Source of the DNA: Aurantiacibacter spongiae
GTDB lineage: Bacteria > Pseudomonadota > Alphaproteobacteria > Sphingomonadales > Sphingomonadaceae
Direction: 5' to 3'
Assembly: GCF_003815535.1 (NCBI RefSeq)
Contig: NZ_RPFZ01000001.1
Location: forward strand, 1,488,001-1,552,000
Length of the DNA stretch: 64,000 nt
Position 1 is the first letter of the stretch; each line of letters begins with the position of its first letter. Of this stretch, positions 8,567 to 18,258 are shown piece after piece. The translations under genes were made by a program, and so were the position numbers. The notes below the pieces were generated by a model. It made no database searches. It worked only from the letters and a program-made list of their open reading frames with translations, and was not told where the DNA came from.

Positions 8567-9504
8567 TGGCTTACGACCTTTCGCAAAAGCGCATCTATGT
8601 CGCGGGCCACAAGGGAATGGTCGGCTCCGCATTGGTGCGCAGGCTCGAACGGGAAAACTGCACGATCCTCGTCGCGGACCGGACGACCGACCTGCGCGAA
8701 CAGGCTGCCGTGCGTGCCTGGTTCGCGGACAACCGGCCCGACGCGGTGATCGTCGCTGCGGCCAAGGTGGGCGGAATCCTCGCCAATGACAGTTACCCGG
8801 CTCAGTTCCTTTACGACAACCTCATGATCGAGGCGAACCTGATCGAGGCGGCCCGGCAGAATGCGGCGGAAAAGCTGCTCTTCCTCGGATCTTCCTGCAT
8901 CTATCCCAAGCACGCTGCGCAACCGATCGAGGAAGACGCCCTGTTGACCGGTCCGCTGGAGCCGACAAACGAATGGTACGCCATTGCGAAGATCGCCGGT
9001 ATCAAGCTGTGCCAGGCTTACCGGCGCGAATATGGCTGCGACTTCATCAGCGCGATGCCGACCAATCTCTATGGTCCGGGAGACAATTTCGATCTGGCCG
9101 GCAGCCATGTCCTGCCCGCGCTCATTCGCAAGGCTCACGAAGCGAAGGAAGCGAAGGCCGAGACAGTCGAGATCTGGGGCACTGGCACCCCTCGACGCGA
9201 GTTCCTGCACGTCGACGACCTTGCCGATGGCTGCGTCTTCCTGCTTCGGAACTACTCGGAAGAAGGCCATGTCAACCTGGGTTCGGGCAGGGATCTGCCC
9301 ATCATCGACCTGGCCCGTATCGTGTGCGAGGTGGTCGGCTTCGAAGGCGAGATCGTGACCGATCCGACCAGGCCAGACGGCACGCCGCGCAAACTGATGA
9401 GCGGGCAGCTTATGGCGGAGATGGGCTGGCAGCCGACGATCGGTCTGCGCGAAGGAATCGCGGATGCCTACCGCGCCTTCCTGGCCGGAGAAGGCAAGCG
9501 CTGA
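8566..9504 (+). CDS. fcl: GDP-L-fucose synthase
   Basis: Fcl (WcaG) epimerises and reduces the Gmd product to GDP-L-fucose with NADPH. The 312-residue SDR has YVAGHKGMVGSALV at the N-terminus, SSCIYPKHAAQPI, and the catalytic tyrosine and lysine in WYAIAKIAG, as well as AMPTNLYGPGDNFD. It overlaps gmd by one base, so the pair makes GDP-fucose together. It ends 24 bases from the convergent sugar-phosphate transferase gene, which suggests the locus serves exopolysaccharide or LPS. The fucosyltransferases that would use the product are not in this window. Confidence 0.97.
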   Translation: MAYDLSQKRIYVAGHKGMVGSALVRRLERENCTILVADRTTDLREQAAVRAWFADNRPDAVIVAAAKVGGILANDSYPAQFLYDNLMIEANLIEAARQNAAEKLLFLGSSCIYPKHAAQPIEEDALLTGPLEPTNEWYAIAKIAGIKLCQAYRREYGCDFISAMPTNLYGPGDNFDLAGSHVLPALIRKAHEAKEAKAETVEIWGTGTPRREFLHVDDLADGCVFLLRNYSEEGHVNLGSGRDLPIIDLARIVCEVVGFEGEIVTDPTRPDGTPRKLMSGQLMAEMGWQPTIGLREGIADAYRAFLAGEGKR

Positions 9505-9528
9505 TCGGACTACCGGCGTTGTCCCGCG

Positions 9529-11001
9529 TCAGAAAGCCCGGTCATGAACAAGGACGCGTACGGTGGCGAACAGGATGAGAATATCCTGCCATATGCTCCA
9601 CTGGCGCAGATATTCCAGATCGGCACCCAGACGCTCGGACAGGTCGCGTTCCGTGTCCGTGGCTCCCCTCAAGCCGCGAACCTGGGCGAGGCCGGTGATG
9701 CCCGGACGCAGGCTGTGGCGTTGCCAGTATTTGCGGTCCACCTGCCAGAACAGTTTCGATCCCGCCTGTGAACCCAAGGCGTGCGGACGGGGGCCGACAA
9801 GGCTCATATCGCCCAGCAGGACGTTGATGAGCTGGGGGAGTTCGTCGATGCTGGTGCGGCGCATGAAGCGCCCGATCCGGGTAATCCGTTCATCGTCCCG
9901 GGATGCCGAGCGTTCGCCATCCTCGTCCGCTTCGCGCATGGAACGAAACTTGTAGATGTCGAAGAAGCGGTTGCCCCGCCCCATCCGACGCTGCCGAAAC
10001 AGGATGGGCCCGCCATCCTCCAGCTTGATAAGGACGGCGCACAAGGCCAGCAGAGGGGACAGAACTATGAGCGCGGGGATCGTCAACCCTAGGTCGAACA
10101 GCCGTTTCGTGCCCCGGGCGCGCATGCCCAGATGACCGATCGAGACACGCAGGGAGGACATTCCCGCGCCGTCATGATGTTCGACCCCCAGCGCCCCGAT
10201 TTCGTAGGTGAGGCGGTCGACGATCTCGCCCTGTATGCCTGATCCCTTGAGCACTTCCGCCCAGGCATGGCGCGTTTCGCTCGGACAGCTCACGATAACG
10301 CGATCCATGTTGCGCAGGTATTTGGCGAGCCTGTCCAGCGCTACGGGATCGCCGACATCGGGTCTGAGAGCATGCTCGTGCGCGTCCACGTGATAGGCAT
10401 GGTAAAGCCGGAAAGGGGGGCCGCCCGCGCCGATGACCAGCGTGTTGACCGCCGTCGGCCCCCATCGCGAGATCAGGAACCGGGCCAGTGCGATGCGGAA
10501 GACCACGAACAACACGCCCGTGGTGACGAACGCGACCAGGAATATAAGGCGTGAGAATTGCTCGTTCATCTTGGCAAAGAACGCGAGGAAGTTCAGCACG
10601 AAGCCGGAAACGACGAGGGCGAGGATCGCCTTTTTCGAAGCGCAGACCCAGTCGACGAGACACGAGCGCGAATAGCTTCCGTTGAACAGGGCGATCGTCA
10701 GGTAGATCGGAAGCAGCAGGTGGCCCGGAAGCAGACCGTCCTGCACCGCGGCGGCGCTGCCGGTCCCCCCGAGATAGATCAGGGCGCAGCCGGCGAAGGA
10801 CGCGTTCAGAACCAGCATGTCCACGATCAGCATACCGATGTATGCCTGCAACCTGCGCCGCTCCAGCGAACGGGCCAGGCCGGCTTCCGGGGCGCGGGGG
10901 ATACGCCGCTCCGGTCTTTCCCCCGCCCGGGCAAGCGGATAGATCAGCGCGTTGTCGGCCTCGCTCGGAGAACCGTCTCTGGATTGTACCAGATCGTCCA
11001 T
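9529..11001 (-). CDS. Polyprenyl-phosphate sugar-1-phosphate transferase (initiating glycosyltransferase)
   Basis: This 490-residue inner-membrane enzyme should transfer a sugar-1-phosphate from a nucleotide sugar to undecaprenyl phosphate, starting a lipid-linked polysaccharide. The N-terminal half has about four hydrophobic segments and a soluble CoA-binding-like middle. The C-terminal third is the bacterial sugar transferase domain: membrane helix, then [29 protein letters not shown] and [15 protein letters not shown] at 11001 is preferred over a TTG at 11013 because GAGG lies just before it. The first sugar cannot be read from sequence. It lies tail-to-tail with gmd-fcl. Confidence 0.93.
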   Translation of the reverse strand: MDDLVQSRDGSPSEADNALIYPLARAGERPERRIPRAPEAGLARSLERRRLQAYIGMLIVDMLVLNASFAGCALIYLGGTGSAAAVQDGLLPGHLLLPIYLTIALFNGSYSRSCLVDWVCASKKAILALVVSGFVLNFLAFFAKMNEQFSRLIFLVAFVTTGVLFVVFRIALARFLISRWGPTAVNTLVIGAGGPPFRLYHAYHVDAHEHALRPDVGDPVALDRLAKYLRNMDRVIVSCPSETRHAWAEVLKGSGIQGEIVDRLTYEIGALGVEHHDGAGMSSLRVSIGHLGMRARGTKRLFDLGLTIPALIVLSPLLALCAVLIKLEDGGPILFRQRRMGRGNRFFDIYKFRSMREADEDGERSASRDDERITRIGRFMRRTSIDELPQLINVLLGDMSLVGPRPHALGSQAGSKLFWQVDRKYWQRHSLRPGITGLAQVRGLRGATDTERDLSERLGADLEYLRQWSIWQDILILFATVRVLVHDRAF

Positions 11002-11027
11002 TTCCGACCTCAACCAGTCATGCCGAA

Positions 11028-11033
11028 TTTATA
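11028..11033 (-). promoter_or_regulatory. Candidate -10 element for the sugar transferase gene
   Basis: Read on the minus strand the hexamer is TATAAA, about 27 bases before the ATG at 11001, in a locally AT-rich stretch. No convincing -35 hexamer is seen 16-18 bases upstream, so this is a weak call. Confidence 0.3.
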
Positions 11034-11143
11034 CGCAATATCCCTTAGCTGAGTTTTCAGGGAAATACGACCCCGTTTGTGCAATGCAGCAAACCGCTGG
11101 TCTCCGCGGGCGGACGGCTTGGCGTATCAGCTGATCGAAATGG

Positions 11144-12178
11144 CTAGCGGCGTGATGCCGCATACCGCGCAATCAGCGTCAATTCCCGGGCCAGCAGCAG
11201 TTCGGCCGACTGGCTGTTCGTCAGCAGGGAGCGATGCAGATCGGTCAGGCGCGGAACGAGCCGTTCCAGCTTCGCGCCGCTCCATCGATGCAACTGATTT
11301 CCGATCTCGTCGCGATCGCGAAAGAACACGCGTTCGCGCGCAAGAAATGCTGTCATCTCGTCGCCCGGGCCAAACCGCGCCGCCAGGCCCGCCAGTTGCG
11401 CGACCCGCCGTTCCAGAGCGAGCGCGACCCCGACAGGATTGAGCGAAACTTCGCGCATTCGCGCCAGTTGCGTCGTCAGCTGCCCCGTCTTTCCGCCGAG
11501 GGCCGCGTCGACGAGAGGCATGATACCATCTTCTTCCGTCTTCGCGCCGATTGCGTCGAGCGCCTCGCCGTCGGCCAGCCTTGGAGAATGAGGCGAGGCG
11601 TCGAGGTAGAGGGCAAGCTTCTCCACCTCCGAACGAGCCAGTCGCACGTCGAGGCTTGCTGCGCGGGCGATACGTTCGGCCAGGCCGCCGCTCAGTCGCA
11701 GACCGGCTGCGTCGGCCATGCTTCGCACTTGCGCCGTGACTTCGCCTGGCTCGGGGGGATAAAACACGGCCACCAGTGCGTCGTCGCGTTTCAGAAGCAG
11801 CTTCGCACTGCGCGACTTGTCGGTCGCCGAAGTGGCGACGATGACGACGGGCCAGGCGTTCGCGGCTTCGCCGCTATCGGCCATTTCGGCATATGTGCGG
11901 ATGGCATCGTGGGCTTCCTCGCCATTGACCCGGACATATACGTGCCGGCTGTCGCCGAACAGCGAGGTCGAGCGCGCTTCGTCCAGCAGTCGTGCGGGAT
12001 CGCCCTTCAACTCCTGACCAGACAGATCCACCCGTTCGCCCGGATCGGCGAACCCGGCGATGGTCCTGGCAGCCGCGGCGGAGGCGCCCGCTTCGTCCGG
12101 ACCGCAGAAAAAGAACAGGCGGCACTTCGCCCCGGCACGACCTACTACCGCGGCATAGTCGCGCCGCGTCGCCTTCAT
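11144..12178 (-). CDS. holA: DNA polymerase III delta subunit
   Basis: HolA is the clamp-loader subunit that opens the beta sliding clamp during replication. The 344-residue protein has the delta-type layout: an N-terminal AAA-like domain with LFFFCGPDEAGASAAAARTI, a region rich in VVIVATSATDKSRSAKLL, and a C-terminal helical domain ending SQSAELLLARELTLIARYAA. Its ATG overlaps the lptE stop (ATGA), the normal lptE-holA pairing. It is the last gene of the leuS operon here. Confidence 0.93.
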   Translation of the reverse strand: MKATRRDYAAVVGRAGAKCRLFFFCGPDEAGASAAAARTIAGFADPGERVDLSGQELKGDPARLLDEARSTSLFGDSRHVYVRVNGEEAHDAIRTYAEMADSGEAANAWPVVIVATSATDKSRSAKLLLKRDDALVAVFYPPEPGEVTAQVRSMADAAGLRLSGGLAERIARAASLDVRLARSEVEKLALYLDASPHSPRLADGEALDAIGAKTEEDGIMPLVDAALGGKTGQLTTQLARMREVSLNPVGVALALERRVAQLAGLAARFGPGDEMTAFLARERVFFRDRDEIGNQLHRWSGAKLERLVPRLTDLHRSLLTNSQSAELLLARELTLIARYAASRR

Positions 12179-12681
12179 CGCAGATCGCGCAGCGTGCGGG
12201 CCACGCGAACGGTGATCTGGTCGGCCAGTTCCTGAGCCAGGTTCTCCACCGCCGTCTGCTCTGCCGCGATTGTGGCGAATTCGGAATCCACCACGTCGAT
12301 ACCCGCGTCGGAACCTGCAGTGGCGTCGAGCACCACCCTGCCGCTGGCAATATCGACCAGCTGATAGCGCGCGCGCAGCGTCAGGCGCTCTCGGCCGATA
12401 GTCTCGTCGGTGAGCAGCCCCAGCCCCTCGAGCTGTTCGTCGAGGGAGACGTCGAGACGGTAGCGCGAGGGGGCCGATGCGCCGCGCTGGCCCAACCGGT
12501 CGGTCAGCGCGTTGCGGACTAGCCAGCCCTCCCGGCCCGGTATCGCCGGAACCTCCACCGCGGCCAGATTGCGCGCGACGAAGCCGTTTCCGCCGTCGCC
12601 ATAGACTGGTTCGAGACCGCAGGCGGCGAGGGTCAGGAATGGGACGGCGAGGGTCAGAGCGAGGGCGGCAAGGCGCTTCAT
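12175..12681 (-). CDS. lptE: LPS assembly lipoprotein LptE
   Basis: LptE plugs the LptD barrel and helps insert LPS into the outer membrane. The 168-residue protein begins with a lipoprotein signal whose lipidated Cys is C21 in [12 protein letters not shown]; GLxPVYG after the Cys is characteristic of alphaproteobacterial LptE. The remaining beta-alpha domain includes [15 protein letters not shown] and [12 protein letters not shown] overlaps the leuS stop and its stop overlaps holA, both as ATGA. Confidence 0.93.
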   Translation of the reverse strand: MKRLAALALTLAVPFLTLAACGLEPVYGDGGNGFVARNLAAVEVPAIPGREGWLVRNALTDRLGQRGASAPSRYRLDVSLDEQLEGLGLLTDETIGRERLTLRARYQLVDIASGRVVLDATAGSDAGIDVVDSEFATIAAEQTAVENLAQELADQITVRVARTLRDLR

Positions 12682-15197
12682 GTGACGATGTTCACCAGCC
12701 TCCCGGGCACGACGATGACCTTGCGAATGTCGGCGCCGGCGATCGAACGCTGGACCTTCTCGCTGGCGAGCGCAAGCGTCTCGAGCTCCTCTCTCGAGGC
12801 GTCGGTCGGCGCGGTCAGCGTGTCGCGCAGCTTGCCCTTGTGCTGCACCGCGATGGTGACCTCGTTCTCGACCAGCAGGTTCTCGTCCACCGCTGGCCAT
12901 GCCTGCTGCGCGGCGAGGCCCGTGCCGCCGACCAGTTCCCAGCCGGATTCGGCGAGGTGCGGCATCATCGGGCCGATGAGTATCGCAAGGGTGCGGATCG
13001 CGTCGCTGCGGGTCGCGGACGGACCCGCTTTTTCCACGGCTCCCGTCAGTTCGTAGATCCTGGCGACGGCCTTGTTGAAGGCGAGCGCCTCGATATCCTC
13101 GCCCACCGAAACCACGGTGCGGGCGGCAAGCCTGGCGAGCGCGGTGTCCTCTCCCCCTGCGTCGGCATCGTACTGACCGAACAGTCGCCACAGGCGCTGG
13201 ACGAAGCGGGCGCAGCCCTCGATCCCCGCCTCGGACCAGGGGAGATCGCGCTCGGGCGGGGAATCGGACAGCATGAACCAGCGCACGGCGTCGGCGCCGT
13301 AGTCGCGGATAATATCCTCGGGATCGACGACGTTCTTCTTCGACTTGGACATCTTGACGACGCGGCCGATCTCGACCTCGCCGCCATCCGCGATAAGCGT
13401 GGCGCGCTCCGCTTCGCGGCTGATTTCGGACGGAGCGTAATAGACGGTGCGTTCGCCCTCGCGCCGCGAATAGGTCTCGTGCGTCACCATGCCCTGCGTG
13501 AACAGGCTGGCGAAGGGTTCCTTCACCTCCAGCTTGCCGATGCTCGCCAGGGCGCGGGTCCAGAAGCGGGCGTAGAGCAGGTGCAGGATCGCGTGCTCGA
13601 TGCCGCCGATATACTGGTCGACAGGCATCCATTTGGCGACCTCGTCCGCGTCGAAGGGCCGGTTGGCCGGCTGGCTCGCAAAGCGCAGGAAATACCAGGA
13701 GGAGTTGACGAAGGTATCGAGCGTGTCGGTTTCCCGCCGCGCCGGACCGCCGCAGTTCGGGCAGGTCGCCCGCTTCCAGGTGGGATGGCGTTCGAGCGGG
13801 TTGCCGGGAACGGAGAAGTCGACATCCTCCGGAAGCTTCACCGGCAAGTGATCCTTCGGGACCGGCACCACGCCGCAGTCCTCGCAGTGAAGGAAGGGTA
13901 TGGGCGTACCCCAGTAACGCTGGCGCGAGACGCCCCAGTCGCGCAACCGCCAGACCGTGGTACCCTTTCCCCAGCCTTCCGCTTCGGCCCTGGCGATGAC
14001 CGCTGCCTTGGCCGCTTCCACATCCATCCCGTCGAGGAAACGCGAGTTAACGATCACGCCGTCGCCCGCCTCGGCTTCGCCAGCGAAGGGCCTGGCCGCT
14101 TCCGCCTCGCTCGGGGCGACCACGCGGGGGATTGGAAGGCCGTACTTGCTGGCGAACTCGTAGTCGCGCTGATCGTGGCCCGGCACCGCCATGATCGCGC
14201 CGGTGCCGTAATCCATCAGCACGAAATTGGCGATATAGACCGGCAGCGGATCTCCGGTGAAGGGATGCGCGGCGGTCAGACTTGTATCGAAGCCCAGTTT
14301 TTCCGCCGTGTCGAGATCGGCCGCCTTGGTCCCGCCCTTCCTGCACAGCGCGATGAAGTCGCGTGCCGCCGCGCTATCTTCGGCGACCTTGTGCGCCACC
14401 GGATGATCGGCCGCCACCGCGACGAAGCTTGCCCCGAAGATCGTGTCCGGCCGCGTCGTGTAGACAGGTAGCGTGCCCCCGTCCGAAAGACCGAACGAGA
14501 ATTCCAGTCCCTGCGACTTGCCGATCCAGTTTTCCTGCATCAGCCGCACCTTCTGCGGCCAGCCGTCGAGGTCGCCCAGTCCGGTCAGCAGATCATCCGC
14601 GAAATCGGTGATCTTCAGGAACCACTGATCGAGGCTGCGCTTTTCCACCTCGGCGCCGGAGCGCCAGCCCCTGCCGTCGATTACCTGTTCGTTGGCGAGC
14701 ACGGTCATGTCGACCGGATCCCAGTTGACCTGCGCCTGCCGGCGATAGACCAGGCCCGCCTCGTAAAGGTCGATGAACAGCGCCTGCTCGTGGCCGTAAT
14801 AGTCCGGATCGCAGGTAGCGAATTCGCGGCTCCAGTCGAGCGCGAAGCCCAGTTGTCTAAGCTGCCCTTTCATCGTGGCGATGTTGTCGTAGGTCCAGCC
14901 CGACGGGTGGACGCCCTTTTCCATCGCCGCGTTTTCCGCGGGCATGCCGAAGGCGTCCCAACCCATCGGGTGCAGCACCTCGAACCCTCGCATCCGCCGA
15001 TAACGGGCCAGCACGTCGCCCATGGTGTAGTTGCGGACATGCCCGATATGGATGCGCCCGCTGGGATAGGGGAACATCTCCAGCACATAGCTCTTGGGCT
15101 TGTCGGACTGGCTGTCCGCCTCGAACAGGCGCGCCTCGTCCCACGCGCGTTGCCAGCGCCCGTCGGCGACGGACGGATCGAATCGATGGTCACTCAT
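12678..15197 (-). CDS. leuS: Leucyl-tRNA synthetase
   Basis: LeuRS charges tRNA-Leu in the cytoplasm. The 839-residue class I enzyme has [19 protein letters not shown] with the HIGH box at residues 50-53, an editing domain in the middle containing [12 protein letters not shown], a zinc-site-like pair of CxxC motifs ([10 protein letters not shown] and ATCPNCGG), and KMSKS at 615-619. Length is normal. It lies between the DUF3576 lipoprotein gene and lptE on the same strand; a tRNA-Leu(TAA) gene lies 33 kb away. Confidence 0.98.
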   Translation of the reverse strand: MSDHRFDPSVADGRWQRAWDEARLFEADSQSDKPKSYVLEMFPYPSGRIHIGHVRNYTMGDVLARYRRMRGFEVLHPMGWDAFGMPAENAAMEKGVHPSGWTYDNIATMKGQLRQLGFALDWSREFATCDPDYYGHEQALFIDLYEAGLVYRRQAQVNWDPVDMTVLANEQVIDGRGWRSGAEVEKRSLDQWFLKITDFADDLLTGLGDLDGWPQKVRLMQENWIGKSQGLEFSFGLSDGGTLPVYTTRPDTIFGASFVAVAADHPVAHKVAEDSAAARDFIALCRKGGTKAADLDTAEKLGFDTSLTAAHPFTGDPLPVYIANFVLMDYGTGAIMAVPGHDQRDYEFASKYGLPIPRVVAPSEAEAARPFAGEAEAGDGVIVNSRFLDGMDVEAAKAAVIARAEAEGWGKGTTVWRLRDWGVSRQRYWGTPIPFLHCEDCGVVPVPKDHLPVKLPEDVDFSVPGNPLERHPTWKRATCPNCGGPARRETDTLDTFVNSSWYFLRFASQPANRPFDADEVAKWMPVDQYIGGIEHAILHLLYARFWTRALASIGKLEVKEPFASLFTQGMVTHETYSRREGERTVYYAPSEISREAERATLIADGGEVEIGRVVKMSKSKKNVVDPEDIIRDYGADAVRWFMLSDSPPERDLPWSEAGIEGCARFVQRLWRLFGQYDADAGGEDTALARLAARTVVSVGEDIEALAFNKAVARIYELTGAVEKAGPSATRSDAIRTLAILIGPMMPHLAESGWELVGGTGLAAQQAWPAVDENLLVENEVTIAVQHKGKLRDTLTAPTDASREELETLALASEKVQRSIAGADIRKVIVVPGRLVNIVT

Positions 15198-15218
15198 GAC
15201 GGGCGCGCCTAGCGCGGA

Positions 15219-15698
15219 TCAGCCGACGGCGGAACGCCTGAGGTCGCGCGCCTTGGTGAGAATGATGTCTTCCAGCCGCTGCACGGTGGCGGCCTGCACC
15301 GGCGCATCCACCCAGGTGCCGTTCTGGTTCACCTGCCGGCTGGCGGCGACGCGCAGCGCATCGGCGCGCAGATCGGCGTCGAGGATGTAGACCGACACCT
15401 TGACCCGCTCGTTCGGCTGCTGGGGTTGGGAATACCAGTCCGTCACCAGGACGCCGCCGGCGCTGTCGGCCTGCAACAGCGGCATGAAGGACAGCGTTTC
15501 CAGGCTGGCCCGCCAGAGATACGAATTCACGCCGATCTGGGTGGTCTGCGCCGCCGCGAGATCGGTACGCAGCCTTTCGTCGCTGCCGCCGCCGCACGCG
15601 GACAGGCCAGCCGCCGCCGCAACCAGCGCCAGCGTGGAGGCGGCCCGGCGAAGGCGGGGGGCGGTGCGGGCGAAGTCGGAAGCGAGAAAGATGGCCAT
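15219..15698 (-). CDS. DUF3576 family lipoprotein
   Basis: This 159-residue protein has a signal peptide ending in a lipobox, LSACGGG with C35, so it is a predicted envelope lipoprotein. The rest contains IGVNSYLWRASLETLSFMPL, DWYSQPQQPNERVKVSVYI and SRQVNQNGTWVDAPV, which fit the DUF3576 family found in alphaproteobacteria next to leuS. Its function is unknown. ATG at 15698 is chosen because AGGA lies just upstream; the frame is open further 5' without a good start. A 297-base region upstream, shared with the divergent secreted-protein gene, holds no other gene I can support. Confidence 0.87.
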   Translation of the reverse strand: MAIFLASDFARTAPRLRRAASTLALVAAAAGLSACGGGSDERLRTDLAAAQTTQIGVNSYLWRASLETLSFMPLLQADSAGGVLVTDWYSQPQQPNERVKVSVYILDADLRADALRVAASRQVNQNGTWVDAPVQAATVQRLEDIILTKARDLRRSAVG

Positions 15699-15995
15699 GG
15701 CGGTCCTGCAATTAACGTGAATGCTGCGTCGCGCCTCTATAGCCGCGCTGGGCGGCGCGGCAAGGCGAAGCGAACGTGGGCCGCGAGATGCCCGCACGAC
15801 CGGTGAACCGCCGCTGAATCGGAGCCGCGCCTGTGGGTTGAAGGCAACAGTCGCGAAAAACACCGGAGCGACGGCCCGACTCATGTGGAAAACCGTCTTC
15901 GAACCGCCTATCGTCCGGAACAGTTCATGGATTCGCGCGGACCGGGAACCCGGCCGTTCATCAGGAGTCCATGGGACAGGGGAGATCGAAGGATC

Positions 15996-16787
15996 ATGGC
16001 TTTCACGCGCAAGGGACTGGCTGCCAAGGCGGCGCTCGGCATGTCCGCCGCGCTTGTCGCACTCGCCCTGCCCAGCGCCGGGTCTGCCGTGGGCCAGGTT
16101 GCCGGCGACACGATCGCCGTCGCGGCCACGAACCTGGTTTCCTTCACCCCCGCCTCCGCCGATCCGCGACTCGCCGCATTGGTCGCGAGCAAGGGCGACG
16201 GATCGGCGCGGATGATGCGCTTCACGCCTGCGGGCGCGGTAACCTCGGGTCCGAACCGCTCCGTCACGGTAGCCGTACGGGTGGACCGGCAGACCGCGCA
16301 GTCCATCGCCGCGGCGCGTTCCGCGCTTCCCGGGCAGACGCGTGCCGATGCGTCGGCCACCACCGCGCTTCGCGTTGCGCCGGTCCGCTACAATCTCGGC
16401 CTCGCTCGCGGCTATGGCAGCTTCGCGCAGGCGCCCGAACCTGTCGCTCCCGCTGCGTCCCGGATTCCCGGTTCGCTGGCGAACGCGAACATTCCCGACC
16501 TGTCCGAATTCACGCCCCGGGCCGGTGTGCGCGAGGAACCGAGCCGCTTTGCCGCCCGTGTTGCGCTGGAGGAAGGACGCAGTCCGACCCGCGCCCGCAT
16601 CACCCCGCCGCGCGAGGAAGCGCTCGCCGACCAGATGCTCGACGTCAACGGCAGCTATCGCCTGACGCGCAACCTTGATATCACCGCCGGCGTGCGGTAC
16701 GAGCAGGATCGCGATATCGCTCCCCTCCCCGATCTGGAGCAGCAGGACAGTCAGGCGGTCTATATCGGAACGCAGTTCCGCTTCTGA
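15996..16787 (+). CDS. Secreted or outer-membrane protein with beta-barrel-like C-terminus
   Basis: No named family is recognised. The 263-residue protein starts with a Sec signal (hydrophobic core AALGMSAALVALALPSAGSA). The mature part is Ala/Arg-rich and low in Cys. The last 50 residues alternate polar and hydrophobic residues (VNGSYRLTRNLDITAGVRY, then VYIGTQFRF) and end in Phe, as in outer-membrane barrel strands recognised by BamA. GAAGGA precedes the ATG at 15996. A strong terminator follows 24 bases after the stop, so it is probably transcribed alone. Confidence 0.72.
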   Translation: MAFTRKGLAAKAALGMSAALVALALPSAGSAVGQVAGDTIAVAATNLVSFTPASADPRLAALVASKGDGSARMMRFTPAGAVTSGPNRSVTVAVRVDRQTAQSIAAARSALPGQTRADASATTALRVAPVRYNLGLARGYGSFAQAPEPVAPAASRIPGSLANANIPDLSEFTPRAGVREEPSRFAARVALEEGRSPTRARITPPREEALADQMLDVNGSYRLTRNLDITAGVRYEQDRDIAPLPDLEQQDSQAVYIGTQFRF

Positions 16788-16810
16788 TTGTCCGGTGCGA
16801 TTGCAAGACG

Positions 16811-16837
16811 AACCCCGCTTCGGCGGGGTTTTTCTTT
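16811..16837 (+). terminator. Rho-independent terminator
   Basis: A perfect 8-bp stem, AACCCCGC and GCGGGGTT, closes a TTCG tetraloop and is followed by TTTCTTT. It lies 24 bases after the secreted-protein stop and isolates that gene from phbB. Confidence 0.93.
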
Positions 16838-16900
16838 GCGGGACCGTCTGGCCCGCTTAAACATTGTCAAATCGACAGCAGAACATTCCGGGAGAGTTTC

Positions 16901-17623
16901 ATGGCACGAGTAGCAGTCGTTACGGGCGGCACGCGCGGCATCGGTCGCGCCATCTGCGAATCCCTTCGCGAAGAGGGTTTCACCGTCGTCGCGAATTACG
17001 CCGGCAACGAGGAGAAGGCGCGCGCCTTTACCGACGAAACGGGGATCGCCGCCTACAAGTTCGACGTGGGCAGCTTCGAGGATGCCCAGGCCGGTTGCCA
17101 GAAGATCGCGGACGAGGTCGGCCCGATCGACGTGCTGGTCAACAATGCCGGCATCACCCGCGACGGCACGCTGGCCAAGATGAGCCAGGAGGACTGGGAC
17201 GACGTGATGCGCGTCAATCTCGGGGGGTGCTTCAACATGGCCAAGGCCTGCTTCGACCACATGAAATCCCAGAAATGGGGCCGGATCGTCAATATCGGCT
17301 CGATCAATGGGCAGGCGGGGCAGTACGGCCAGGTCAATTACGCCGCCGCCAAGAGCGGCATTCACGGCTTCACCAAGGCGCTGGCGCAGGAAGGCGCGCG
17401 CTACGGCATCACCGTGAATGCCATCGCGCCCGGCTACATCGATACCGACATGGTCGCGGCGGTGCCGGATACGGTCCTGGAGAAGATCGTCGCGCAGATC
17501 CCGGTCGGCCGGCTTGGACGGGCCGAGGAAATCGCGCGGGGTGTGCGCTTCCTCGCGTCGGAGGACGGCGCCTTCATCACCGGCTCCACCCTGTCGATCA
17601 ATGGCGGACAGCACATGTACTGA
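16901..17623 (+). CDS. phbB: Acetoacetyl-CoA reductase
   Basis: PhbB reduces acetoacetyl-CoA to (R)-3-hydroxybutyryl-CoA with NADPH for polyhydroxybutyrate synthesis. The 240-residue SDR has TGGTRGIG at residues 8-15, NNAG near 81-84, and the catalytic S134, Y147 and K151 (VNYAAAKSG). NIGSINGQAGQYGQVNY is typical of PhbB rather than FabG. GGGAG precedes the ATG. No thiolase or PHB synthase gene adjoins it, so the rest of the pathway must be encoded elsewhere. Confidence 0.92.
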   Translation: MARVAVVTGGTRGIGRAICESLREEGFTVVANYAGNEEKARAFTDETGIAAYKFDVGSFEDAQAGCQKIADEVGPIDVLVNNAGITRDGTLAKMSQEDWDDVMRVNLGGCFNMAKACFDHMKSQKWGRIVNIGSINGQAGQYGQVNYAAAKSGIHGFTKALAQEGARYGITVNAIAPGYIDTDMVAAVPDTVLEKIVAQIPVGRLGRAEEIARGVRFLASEDGAFITGSTLSINGGQHMY

Positions 17624-17633
17624 CGGGCGGCCG

Positions 17634-17900
17634 GTGGACGAGATCTATCATCCGCCGGTCAAGCGGTCGATCGAGATCGCCGGGCACAAGACCTCGGTCA
17701 GCCTCGAACCGCTGTTCTGGGATCTGCTGCGCCGCGAAGCCGACCGCGCCGACCTGCCCCTCAACGCGCTGGTCGCGCGGATCGATGCCGAACGCATAGC
17801 GGTGGCGAACCCGCCGGGGCTCGCCACCGCGATACGTTTATGGCTGGCGTCCCGCCTCACCGAAAGCGAGGGCCGGACGCTGCCGGAGAAGGATCAGTAA
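17634..17900 (+). CDS. Ribbon-helix-helix (RHH_4-type) protein
   Basis: This 88-residue protein reads VKRSIEIAGHKTSVSLEPLF near the start, then a helical part with LLRREADRADLPLNALVARI and a C-terminal IRLWLASRL. That pattern fits the small RHH_4 ribbon-helix-helix family, putative DNA-binding proteins common in alphaproteobacteria. The GTG start lies 10 bases after the phbB stop, so it is probably in the same transcript. The 3' end overlaps the convergent small gene by 7 bases. Targets are unknown. Confidence 0.8.
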   Translation: MDEIYHPPVKRSIEIAGHKTSVSLEPLFWDLLRREADRADLPLNALVARIDAERIAVANPPGLATAIRLWLASRLTESEGRTLPEKDQ

Positions 17901-18136
17901 TTGGCGGGCGGATCGCTGGCGGGGAAGGTCTCGTCCAGTTCCTCGTCCGTTTCGGTCCATTTGCGATTCGGTTCGTCTGCCATCGCGCCGGGACCGGAAT
18001 CGCGCACCTGGTGGCGGTTTGGCCCACCGGCCTGCCCCTTAGCGAAGGCCTCGTTCTGCGACGCGTAGTTTTTCTCGTAATACTTGTATCCGGCATAGCC
18101 GAGCGCTCCGAGAGCGGCGAGTCTTAGCAAAGCCAT
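17894..18136 (-). CDS. Small stress-type protein with DETFPASDPPA tail
   Basis: An 80-residue protein with an N-terminal hydrophobic stretch (LLRLAALGALGYAGYKYY) and a hydrophilic tail ending LDETFPASDPPANY. This tail motif is seen in small proteobacterial proteins of unknown role that are often stress-linked. ATG at 18136 is preferred to one eight codons upstream because AAGGAGG lies directly before it. A candidate EcfG-type promoter sits 27 bases upstream, which would place it in the general stress response. Confidence 0.75.
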   Translation of the reverse strand: MALLRLAALGALGYAGYKYYEKNYASQNEAFAKGQAGGPNRHQVRDSGPGAMADEPNRKWTETDEELDETFPASDPPANY

Positions 18137-18162
18137 GATGGCCTCCTTTCCTTTGCCCACTC

Positions 18163-18187
18163 AACGCGCGGCTATCGCAAAGGTTCT
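18163..18187 (-). promoter_or_regulatory. Candidate EcfG (general stress sigma factor) promoter
   Basis: On the minus strand AGAAC and CGTT are separated by 16 bases. The alphaproteobacterial EcfG consensus is GGAAC-N16/17-CGTT, so there is one mismatch. The CGTT lies 27 bases upstream of the ATG at 18136, which gives a short leader that includes the AAGGAGG site. Spacing and gene type both support the call. Confidence 0.5.
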
Positions 18188-18258
18188 TTGGTAGAGTGAC
18201 GAATTCATACTGATTGATATGGTTGACCGCGCCGGCCCGAACACCCAAACCCGCGCGC

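Noticed and set aside
12477-14471. Long open frame opposite lptE and leuS
   Set aside because: Antisense shadow of leuS; no motif and no ribosome site.
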